This document shows positions 29,501-41,500 of a stretch of DNA of 64,000 bases, piece after piece; within the stretch, counting starts at the first letter, position 1, and each line of letters opens with the position of its first letter. The notes beneath the pieces were generated by a model. It was not told where the DNA came from. It did not search any database and saw nothing but the letters and a program-made list of their open reading frames with translations. Location: NCBI GenBank assembly GCA_030622545.1, contig JAUXGA010000001.1, positions 1 through 64,000 of the forward strand. Reading direction: 5' to 3'. A program made the translations under genes and the position numbers. The DNA is from a bacterium. GTDB taxonomy: Bacteria; Electryoneota; RPQS01; DYHQ01.

Positions 29501-32500
29501 TAACGATTCGGACAGGATTGCCTGATTCCCTCGGTGGAGACACATCTACTTACCGGGCTCCGGACGACAGCTTCCATGTCCGTCTGAATATCGCCGACTG
29601 GCCGTCTCATCAGTATAATATGAGATTCTGGACCTTTGACGTTTGTGGAAATAACGATCCGCTGAATACTCCGGTCGTTACCTTCTGGGTCCAGGAAGAC
29701 ACAATTAATCCGATTGCTTCGATTACATGGCCGGATCCCGATATGTGGGTTACTGATCTGCATTGTTCCACGGGCTTCGTGCCGATTCGTGCGACCGTTC
29801 CATTCTACTTCGATATCGACTCTGTTGAATTCTGGTATGTCGATTCCCTAACGATTCCGGGTATAGGACAGCATATCCATATTGGCTCGGTGACTCAGGC
29901 AGATTCGGTCAATTGGAATTGGGCGCACTACTTCAGCACCGATCTATGGGATACGCGGCACCTGTTGTCGGGTTTCTACTGGCTCTATGCCATTGCTTGG
30001 GATAGCTCCGGTAACTTCGATGCGAATCCGCACTGGTCTCGTGTGATGTTGGATAACACACCGGGTGAGATTACGGATTGCTGGATCTCTGATCCTGACA
30101 GCGATGCTACGAACAAGTATTTTGAAATCGATGCGACTCGAGAGGATACCATGTTTGTCCTGCGGGCAACTGCAAAGGACAGCATCGTAGATATGTGGGG
30201 AGTCACCCACTATGGAGACATCCGTTGGGTTCAGTTCCAGGTGCTGACACGCTTCGGTGTCTGGGAAGACCTGGACACGAACTTCACTGATCCGATGGGT
30301 TATAATCCGCTCTACGGTGCGGATATCTATGTCGGGAACGCCAACGGTGTCTATAACGGCATATCGTGCGACAACGTGCCGGACACTGCTGGAATTTACG
30401 AGTGCTATGTGATGTTCAGCGACTTCGGCAACAGTCCGCTCGACTCTATCCGCTTCCGGGCGTATTGCGCCGACGGTACGGATCGAACTTGGCCGGATCC
30501 GCCTGAAAGCGATAAATATTGGGGTCATCCGAACTGGGAGGGAGACCGCAACCGCGACTGCGGACTTGACCGCGATGCGGTGCTTTGCTCGAACAGCTTG
30601 ATGATTTACGACCAGTTGCCGGAAGGCGTCTATCTGTGGGCGCGCAACCACTCTGACTTTGATGATGACCTGCCGGTATTTGGCGGCGGCATCTCTCCGC
30701 TCGCTCGTTTCGGTTGTAACGACCCGTACGCACTGGATACGGTGCTCTTTGTTGCCAAGTATGACACGCTTCCGGGTGACGAGTGGCTTCTGCACTTCGT
30801 TTACTGGCGTTCAGGTGCGTGGGATGCTGATACTACTGTAACCGTACCAGGCGACACGATGTACATCCCGAACGACATCTCGCTGAACCCGAGTGCTCCG
30901 GCGCTGGGTCCGATTGGCTTGATTAACGCTTGGGACAGCCTCTACGTAATCTGGACGGATATCCGTCAGTGGATTGCAAACGACGCAGCGTTGCACGGTT
31001 ATACGAATGTTGACTTGACCTTCGCCGCCTATGTGACCGATTGGACTGGTAATACATCTCCGTTAATGGATGATACAAGCAAGTTCACGATCAGGTGGGA
31101 CTGCCAGGCGCCGATTTGTGAGATTACAGATCCGGATGCTGGAGATCCTCTGTGGGCAACCAATGACGATTGTGATACCTATACAGCGCTTCAGGCATAC
31201 ATGGACAGTTCCCTCGAAGCCAATCGTGAGCTGTGGGAATGGGGTTGGACTGTTGGCGACCTCTGGGAAACGCACTGGTACTGGTCCTATGTTGGTGGTC
31301 CGCTAAACGATACCGGTATGGTAGATAGCGATCTGTTTGACGCTGGTTGCTGGCCGGATCCCTATGGTTGGCACCGTGATTCAACCGACCAGTGGGGATG
31401 CTGCTACTACGATAGGTTTAATGTCGAGTGGAATAACACCTTATTCCGCACGGTAGAAGGCTACAAAGCTGGAACCGGTCAAATCTGGATGGTCGTAACA
31501 GACGATGTCGGCAATGTTGACACATGTATGGTGGAAGTTGAGGTTGACAACGAAGCGCCGTATGCTCCGATTACACATGTCAGCTATGTCCAGAACGACC
31601 CGGGTGATCCCGGAAACCGCGTGCGCGTGACTCACGAGGTGACATGGCTTAGGGATTCCGATCCCGACACGATTGAAATCTTATATAACCGCGGCACGGA
31701 TCCGGGTGGCGACGATCCTGAAGCGTTCGTGATCTTCTACTGCGATGCAGATAAAGTTCTCAATTGCACTGGAGATCCGATTGATATCCATAATGTCCAG
31801 CTCTGGGAACTCTGCCAGGATACTTCAAGGAATCATGTCTGTCCGGGGGATACACTCCCAAGCGATTCCGTCTTGTTTGACACCTTTAAGGAGGCGCAAG
31901 AGTTCGATCAGTATCCGCCGGATGATGACGCGAATGATCGCTATGAAATCGCACTGCTTCTGGACAACACCTATACACCCGGTACCTATCACTTCTCCTT
32001 CATTGCCACCGACGATTATGGCAATATCGAAGGCGACGCTAATATGAATGACACGCTGACGATAGCATGCGGTGGTAGACCCGCTGATCCGGATATAACC
32101 AAGATCGACCTGTTTGTCCGCGTGGTGAACGTGAATGAGCCGCAGGTGGTCATCCGTCAGCCGGATTATGGTCATACGTGTGTCCATGAGCAAATCCTGT
32201 TAAGTGCTGAAGATGCGACCGATCCAACCTACTTCACCGGCGAAATTGATACCGTCTTCTTCTGGACGCAAACAGACGGCGGCGATTCGCTATTAGGCTT
32301 TGATACGGATACCACGGGTGCCGTTTATACCTTCGAATTGTATGAAGAAGAAGTGCCGGGTATGGCGGGTTGGTATGTTGCCAACAGCTACCAGTGGTTT
32401 GCGGAACGTGACCTCTTCCCGGATGTTTGGGTGCGCGTACTGAATCCTAATGGTTCTATCTATAACACATTCGATATGGAATATTCAGGTGGCAGGTGGA

Positions 32501-35500
32501 GCTATAATGCGTACCTTAGCTACAACCCAGCTGGTTTCCAATACTTCTTCATTATTGACGCTAACGATAACAACGAGGCGGATCCCAATCCGTACGACCG
32601 TCACGTCAATGATCCTCGCTACACTTGCACAGGCGCCGATACGGCTGTGGTGCAAGTTTGGGATTGGTCGCTTGATTTCGATACGCGCGTGCTGACCAAC
32701 CGCAGCTACAACTTCTGGACAGAGGTTGTCTGGCACGATACAGTCGGCTATCATGTGATCGAAAATCCGTCGGAAGGTGACAGCACTCATGTCTTCTTCG
32801 TGGATAATGAACCTGCCGAAGGCACAAGCGATATCGAGTTCGACGTGACGCGCGTCGCCGCAGGTATGCAGGCTCCGGGAGAAGGAGGGGTATGCAACCC
32901 GGCGGATATCGTTTGGTTCGTGACGGATATTCAGGCGATTGACGGCTTCTACAACCTGCCGGTGGAAGACATCTGTAAGGTCGTTTACCAGCGCAGCTAC
33001 ACAAACTACGATAATTACCTCGCAGAAGACAGCACGGGCTGGGAGAATGTCGATACTGTATACTCGAATCAGGACAGTGGTTGGACAGAAGCGTGGCCTG
33101 GCTCATGGGTAGCGGTTAATCCATTGATCGATAACCTCGATAACGACGGCGACGGTCTGGTCGACGAAACCGCTGATGTTCAAGCTGGCGACGGCGTCGG
33201 CGAGGAAAATGTGCGCATCTGGGTGCGTGCAGTGATTGTTGATCAATGCGGCAATACCTTCTACACAGAACCCGACAGCCTCTGGCTCGACGTCTCCGAA
33301 GCGCAGGCCTGCATCACGGAAATCGAAGGTGTTTCACCTGCGGATAATCAAACCATCATTATTCCGGAAGACCACAATATCGAGGTTATCGCGACGGATC
33401 ATTCGGCTCCGTTTGATCAGGCGATCCTCGGTCGCTTCCAGTATCGTACACTCCCGCCGGATACCAACGGATGGATGGATATGCAGCCTATGATGGGCAG
33501 CGGCGAAACCTCAGTGGTCCGCCATGTTCATGGTGTCTTCACCTTTATCTGGGATCTTGACAGCCTACATGCACTGCCCGGTAGTCCGGATCCGGAAAAC
33601 TGGTATCAAGGCCGAGTGGTCGCTGAGGATACCGTTAACAATAACGATTCCTGCGATAATGTCATTTGCCAGATTACCTTCCGCTTGAATGACATTACGC
33701 CGGCGGCTCGCGTTGAAATGTACATAGTTTACAGCGACACTGATACAGCAAGTACCTGCACGGTAGATTCTGTCTATTACATTAATCCAGATCCGCCGTA
33801 CTATTTGAGGGGTGTCTTCGCGCCAACCTCTATTGATACAGGTCTGGCATCGCTTACCTTCCAATATCGTACTCGCGATTGCGCTGATATGATCTACACG
33901 GTTAGTGAGTGGCGCAATATCGAAACCATCTGGGAGCCGATTGAAAACGACACGGCTAATGTAACAGATAGTGTTACCTTCCAGCCGCGTCCGGAAGATG
34001 TCGGCGATCAGGGCTTTGACCTGCGTGTCATCGTGGAAGATTACAATGGCAATGATACGTCGGATGTCTGGACGCTATGGGTTGACGAAACCCCAATAAC
34101 TCAGGCAGAGGATGATATTCCGACGGTTTACTATGAGATCCTCCATGAGGGTGTTGTGATTATCAATGAAGATGCACTCCTGACAGTCGTCTATGAGCCG
34201 GATCCGGTTTCCTGCGAAGTCAATGTCGCAGAAGCCTGGCTCGAAGTCACCGAGGTTGATACGGTGTCCCCGACAACATATGATCTGGGCTACTTCGTAT
34301 GGGATACGCTCGGTACTTGGGTCTTTGACTTTGGCGGCAATATCTGTAGCACATTTGCCGCGGCCGGTGGATCAGGTCAATACTACTTCGATATCTACAC
34401 GGTTGACTGTGCCGGAAATACTGGCGACAGGCGTGTCTTGATTGATGCTGGTGGCGATCTTGGTGTCTTCGACGTCTTGACTGTTGACTGCATCGAGCCG
34501 GTCTGTGGTGACCTCTATCGCACCGATGACTGCGAAAACCTCGTCGCTAACGGCGGCGAGACCGTGCATCTCAGTTGGGAAATCTTTGAACGGACCTTAT
34601 CATTTGACGGCGAGCACACCTTTACTGACCTCGAACTCGTATATCTCATCGCGGACTATAATGGGGGTGATGAAATTGCCTCCGATAGCTTGATGCCTGA
34701 TTCCGTTGTGGGAGATTCCGTCGCCTACTTCACGTGGAACACCCAGACGGTTACCGACGACAGCACGGCTGTTGTCCTCTGGCTCCATGCTTTTGACACC
34801 GCTGAGAATAATGAGCAGGTATGCGATACGGTATTCATCCTTCGCGAAGGTTCGCCTCCGGAGCATGCCGCGATTGACAGCATCACGTACTGGGCATGGG
34901 ATTGCGTTGCCGAAACTCTTGCGCTCTTTACCGACCGCATCTTTGACGGCACAACAGAGGTCGGCTGTGATGATAGCGTTATAGTTTATGGCTCACTACC
35001 CGAGTATCAGCAGTACATCGAATATGTCGAATTGTGGGTGCAGCGTCAAGGCGGCGATAGCACGCTGGAAGATGACCAAGATTGGAATCCCTCCTGGACT
35101 TCGAACGGTGCCGACTATCATCTCGATTGGGTTCCGGACACCAGTGGATACTACCGTGTCTGGGTGATTGCCTACGACGATGCCTGCACGCAGCAGGAAG
35201 GCACAACGATTGACGAATTCTGGGCCTATGTGGACTGCGACGATCCTTACGGCTGGATTGCTGCCGCTAACGGCGTACCGACACAAGGACCATCTGTTGT
35301 AGATACCTTCGAAGTCGAGATGTGGTCCGGTGATCATGATCCGACCTACTTCTGGGTCGAATGGGCTGACAATCTTGATCCCAACGATTCGACTCAGGTC
35401 GGCAATCAGGTAGCTCTCTGGGCGAAGCCGCATCACTGGCCGAACGATTCCGATACATACGACCAAGTTTGGACGCGAGTTGATTCGATTCCGAGCCCGT

Positions 35501-38500
35501 GTAATGCGCACTTCATCATCTGGATTGATTCAATATACCACTGCGGTGATACGCTCGACCTCGTCATCGTTGCGGAAGATCGCTGGGGCAATACGACGGA
35601 GTTTGATTTGGATGATCCGTGGTATGCTTACGAAGTCTTCAATACAGGTCGATACGACGTCGGAATCATCCATGATACCGAACCGCCGGTGACACATATC
35701 TGGGGTGTCGGCACGGAAAATGATCCGAGTACGGATGTGGTCATTAACCAGCAGACGCACGAAGTCACCATCGTCGGTGGCGATACTGTGGATGTCTATC
35801 TGCATGCCTTCAGTCAGGTCGGTGACGGTTCCCTCGAACGCGTCGTGTTCGAAATGAGCTTCGACGGCATCACTTGGGATGAGCTCGGAACCGATTACGA
35901 GGGCGAGGATCCGTCGCAATATTGCGAAGGTATGGATCCGCCGCAGCCGTGGTGGTGTGATACCGAGCATCCGATTCTCTGGTCAATGCTCTGGGATATC
36001 TCCGGAATTGACGGTGATGTCTACATCCGCACTTGGGGTGAAGACCTCTGTGCGAATATCGAAACAGACCCGGTCGTTTACACCGTTCATATTGATGCCA
36101 CGCCGCCGATGGCGAAAGTCTTCGTGTGGTACGAAGGCGTCAATGTCGATACGGTTTACTGTGAGGACTGGGATGAAGAGCAGATTCCGGACAGCGCAGA
36201 ACGCTTCAGCATCTTTACGCTGGGTGGCTGTCCCGATCCGCTGACGCCTTGGGATGTCTATGGCGCCGAATGGTATATGAAGCGCGCGACGGATTATCCG
36301 CTTGGAGATTCTTCGTGGTGTGTTATCGGTGATGATTCGACCGCACCATTCTCGATGCGTGACGTCAACTTCTGGGATGGTTCCATTGGTCCATGTCCGT
36401 ATCCGCAGCCGGGTGTCTGGTATGATATCGCTATTCTGGCGAATGACAGGCTTGGCAATATCATGACTTGGGATCGGTTCCTGAATTATGGCGAAGGTAT
36501 GACCTACGAAGAGAAGTGGGCAGACCTGATTGCCCGCGGCTTCGTCAAGCGCTTCAAGGTTGTGGATTACACCGCTCCGGTTGCCTATGACTTGGTTCTG
36601 TGGCCTGACCAGACTCCGGATTCTTCGGTCATCTTCTTGACAGCCTCTTGCAGTCTGCAAGTGACCGTGGCTGATCCGGATGTTGAAGCCGTAACCTTTG
36701 GAACTCGCGAATATGGCCAGACCGGTCCGTTTACGGAAATCGAGCGCGTGGAAGGCGACAGCTTGCTGCCGCCGTTTGCGCCGGTCGAAGGCTACTGGAA
36801 TACAGAACTTCTAAATGGTACCTATGTTGTCGGCGCGTTTGCCGAGGATGATCTGGGTAACATGGACGGTGATCCTGCCGGTGGAGTCCCGCCGCAGCAT
36901 ACGCGTACTGTAAACATTGATAACGAAAAACCGGAGGCTTTGGTTGACCATGTCGAGCAGGAAGGTGTGACCGTGACGACGCTTGAACGCGGCACGGAAG
37001 CCATCTTCTATATCGAAGCCAATGATAACTTCGGTCTCAGGAATGTCTCACTCTACTATCGCGAATCCGGTGGCAATCCGGATAACTGGACACTCATCCC
37101 TGATACCGTGACTGCCTGGCCTTATACTATCCACTGGGTGGTTCCGACGACCGCAGTGGTTGGATGGACCTATGACTTCGCGGCGATTGCGACAGACCTT
37201 GTTAATTTGACAGACGAAATGGATCATCAGGGTAACTACATCGTTGATTGGTCTGCCGAAATCACGGATACCGATGCCTACATTACTCTGTTCACGATTG
37301 GTGGTCAGGATGCGGCAACGGTTCCGCACGTGCATGGCACAGATGTCGAGCTCGTGGCTCACTTCGAACCGAACCTTGATTATGTGCGGTTCGTCTGGAT
37401 ACGCGGTGGTGATACGACAACTATCTGCACGGTCCCGGTGACCATCGGTGATACGGTTGCAACCAACGACGCTTGTCCGTGGGATGTAACCGCTCTGGTG
37501 GAAGGACCGGGTGAAGTCGGCGCGATTGGCTCGGCTGATCTTGGCGGTGAGCTTGTCACCATTGGCTACGACTACCGCGATGTGGAAATTGACCACAGCC
37601 TCGTGTTGAGTCTTGGTGATCATACTCCTGTGTCGCATGATGTCCTGGGTGGTGCTTGTGGAGCTGAGGCTGCTGCATTGAACGCCTCGGTCGGATTGGT
37701 GCTTGATTATTCCGGCTCTATGTCTGGTGCAATTGATGATCTTGAAGATGCTGCTCACCTCTTTGTTGACAACATGCAGGCAGGTGATCGCGGCGCGATC
37801 ATTAAATTCGCTTCCACGACGCAGGTCATGCAAGACTTCACAGACGACTTGGATGCTCTGCATACGGCAATCGATGCAGTACCAAGCGTTGGAAGTTCGA
37901 CCTATCTGTTCGACGCCATTTGCTCAACAGCAGTGTTAATCACTCCAGAGACAAACCGCAGGGTGATAGTAGCTATGACCGATGGCGAAAGTTCTGGTAG
38001 TGTTGATGCTGCAATTACATGTGCCAATGACGCAAATGCCACCGTTTACACGGTTGGGCTTGGCGCTGCAAATGGGGCAATTTTGCAACAGATTGCCGAC
38101 GAGACAGGTGGACAGTACTACCATGCACCCGAAGCTTCCGACCTTGCTGACATCTACGAGCAGATCGCCGGTGAGATCTTGACGGGCGGCGCGCTAATTC
38201 CGGATGACCTAATTGTTGAATTCCTAACGCCGCCGTCCGACAATATGATTGATACGGTTTGGTTCGAGTGGAAGCGGACGGCAGATCCTGATCTTGATCC
38301 GCTCTACACACCTATCGGTCGTGCCATTTGGGACGAGGCGACCGGCAAGTGGGCCTATCAGTGGGAAGCCTTTAACGAGGATTGCAATCTCATCAGCATC
38401 CGTGCCGTCACTTGGGATAGGTCAGTCCCGACTCCGAATCGCAGCTACATCATCTTTGCCGATTCCGTTCACATGGATAACTGTGATCCGATTGTCAATA

Positions 38501-41500
38501 TCACCAATATCAACGGCGATCTGACACCTGCCAACATGGAAATCCCGAAGGGTGAGGTGGTCAATATTGCTGTAACGGCATACGATGTCTTCGCCGATGG
38601 CGGTAATTCTTGGGTCAAGGGTGATTCCGGAATCGTATCAGTTTGCATCTACTACCGTGCTGAAGGCGATATAAGCTGGCTCTATCTCGGTTGCCCGACG
38701 TCACCGACTTGGGATGTTGTATGGAATACCGGTGGTCTCAGCTTCGGTGCGTATGAGCTCCAAGCTGTAGCGACGGATTGGGCAGGCAACTGCGCCACTA
38801 CAACCATAACCATTAATATTACAGACGCGCTCTATCAGCGTGCCTTCATTGTCGGTTACGATCGCGATGACGACTATGCTTGTCCGGATACGCTCTGGGC
38901 GATAACCGACGATTGTGACGAAAATACCACAGACTACGTCCGCTTCCAGTATTCGACAGATGAAGGCGAGACGTGGGTCGCGTTGGGTGAAGATCAAACG
39001 GGTGAAGACTTCTGTCTGGAATGCTTCCAGTATCACATCTGGAGCGTCCAGCTTGAATTCGACGTCATCCCAGAAGGCGCAATCTTCCGCGCTATTGCAA
39101 CGGATGAATCCGGAAATGATGATCCGGAACCTGCGGTCTTCGCCTTTGCCGATGTTACCGATTCTCCGGAACCGGTCGTCTGGGCTTATGATTGGGTTCA
39201 GGTGCCGGTGATGGAAGGCCAGGTACCGTGGGTCTTCAGTGTCCTTGAAGACCACAGTGAGGTGTGCTTCACGGATCACGAGCTGGTTTGTGTGAATCCG
39301 GTCGAGGGCGATCCGATGCACTACGCGGGATTGCTTGATCCGAACCGGACAAGTCCTTGCCGTATCTACAATACCGATGGAATGCTGACGGTCTTCTCAT
39401 CAGTTTACGATGAAGAAACCGGCCACATGATGATCAGTAGATACTTCATGGACATTCACCAGACAGACAACCTCGGTGGTTCGAACGGCTGGCTCACATC
39501 CGAGACAGGTCAGACTCAAATCTATGTGCCATCGCATGGTCTGTGGGAAGATGGTACGATTTACTTCGAGCCGTATCTTGACGCTCAAACGGTCAACCTG
39601 ATTCCGGTTGAGCAGCCCTACTACACGCTGGCAAGTGATGTCGAGAACATCTACTTTGGTGGTGACCTGGAAGGTGCGGATCTTGTTCCTTCGTCATTTA
39701 AGCTCCGCTTCTACGGAATTCCGGAAGGAGCTGCACCTGACCAGATCGTCCCGGTTTGGTGGAATGAAGTCGGTGGTGTATGGTCTGAATTAGGAATCCA
39801 ATACGCCGAAGTTGATACGGTGAACTGGACGGTTACCTTCCAGTCCCGGATTGATCAAGTAACTTACGCACCAGAAGGAGAAGAATGCTTCTTCGTAACC
39901 TTCGCGGTTATGGTTCGTGAGGTCGGCTTCACGATTGACGGACCGTACTTCGTGGATGCGTATGAAGGTTACTGGGATTATCCGGATTCCTGTTACTACA
40001 CACCTGAACGCGGCCCGACGATTGGCGATGATCCTGCTTACTGGGTGGTGCTGTGTGACGGTGATGGTGTCCCGCCAGAGGAGTGGATTGATGTCTGGCT
40101 TGACGACATCCGAATCATCCATAATGGTGTAGCTGTTGAATTTGTAGGCTACCCGGATATCTTCCTTGATGACTATGACGATGTCTCTGGCATCTATAAA
40201 GTCTACTTCAACCATGCTGAGTGGGCTTGTATCCACAGCCCGTGGCATTGTGAGATGCAGGCAGGACCGCATACCATTCGGTTCCGCGTCTATGACGGCG
40301 TCGGCCACGAGGTTGAAGCGGCAGCACCGTTCTATGTCGATGTCACCGGACCGGATGTCTTTACGTGGGGTCGCTACATCTGCCACAACACGGAGATGAT
40401 TGCGACGATAACCGATCTCGAGGCTTGTATCAATCTCGAATCTCTCGAACTTACCATTTGGAATCTGCTGGATCCGGGTGGAGAACACCTCCACTATTAC
40501 CACGATGTGATGACAATCACGGAGGTGGAAAACGGATACCAGGTTAACTTCATACTCACCTTCGATGACCTTGATCAGCTTCTCCTTCTTGAAGGCAATG
40601 ATATCAATGAGCTGGCAGTTACCTGGTATGTCGAGAACACACTCGCTCTGGAAAATGCAGAGAATACCTTCCTCTATATCGTTGACCTTGAACCACCTGT
40701 GATTGTACCGGTTTCGCCGGTTGGTGAAGCCTACGACAATGACGGCGACGGTGTTGCCAACGAGGATCCGCGTGACTGCATCAACAACGACGGTGACTAC
40801 TGGTGGTATGGCGGCGAGTGGCAGGAACGGTTCGACGAAGACTGGATTGACTACGAACCGGATACTCTGTTCTTTGGTGAGCGTCCAACGATCCAGGGCG
40901 CGATGAACGATAATCCGCAGTGCGGTTCCGGTGCATCCGGAGTCAATCTTGAAACCTTCCATCTGTTCATTGATGGTGTTGACTTCACCATTGCGGATAC
41001 CGCAAACGCGGACCTGAACTTCACAGTTCTCCAGCCCGGCAACGATGATGCGTTCTTCCTCTTTGGAGGAACGGACAACGAAATCCTCGATCAATTCTAC
41101 GAGCCGGGAGAGCACCGGATTACGGTGATTGCGGGTGACTCTGTCTGCGGCAATATTGCGGGCTATCCGTTCAGTTGGACCTACTACATCATGGTGCCCG
41201 GCCCAGCCATCTCCTTCCTCTCACCGGAAGGTTGTGGTGACTGGTTTGATCCGGAAGGTGTCAATGAATTCGGTTTCGTGGTTGACGGAACGGGCGTTCC
41301 AATCGCTATCAACGGAATTGAATACAGCGTCTTTATCTTGCCTTCGGGTGAGTTGATTAGTGGCCCGACGGTTATCAATCCGGAAACGCCAACTCATCAT
41401 GAGGAAATGGTTACCATTGCGTATCCGTTCCAGGATGATGATCTGGGTATTGCCATCGAAGTGACGGCGCGCGCCCAGATGTCGGGTGACGACTACGGCG

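Noticed and set aside
39790-41115. 441-aa minus-strand ORF opposite the giant gene (and many similar antisense ORFs from 20.6 to 43.9 kb)
   Set aside because: The sense strand is a coherent Ig-repeat protein. Antisense frames stay open because sense codons TTA, CTA and TCA are rare; products lack recognisable domains.
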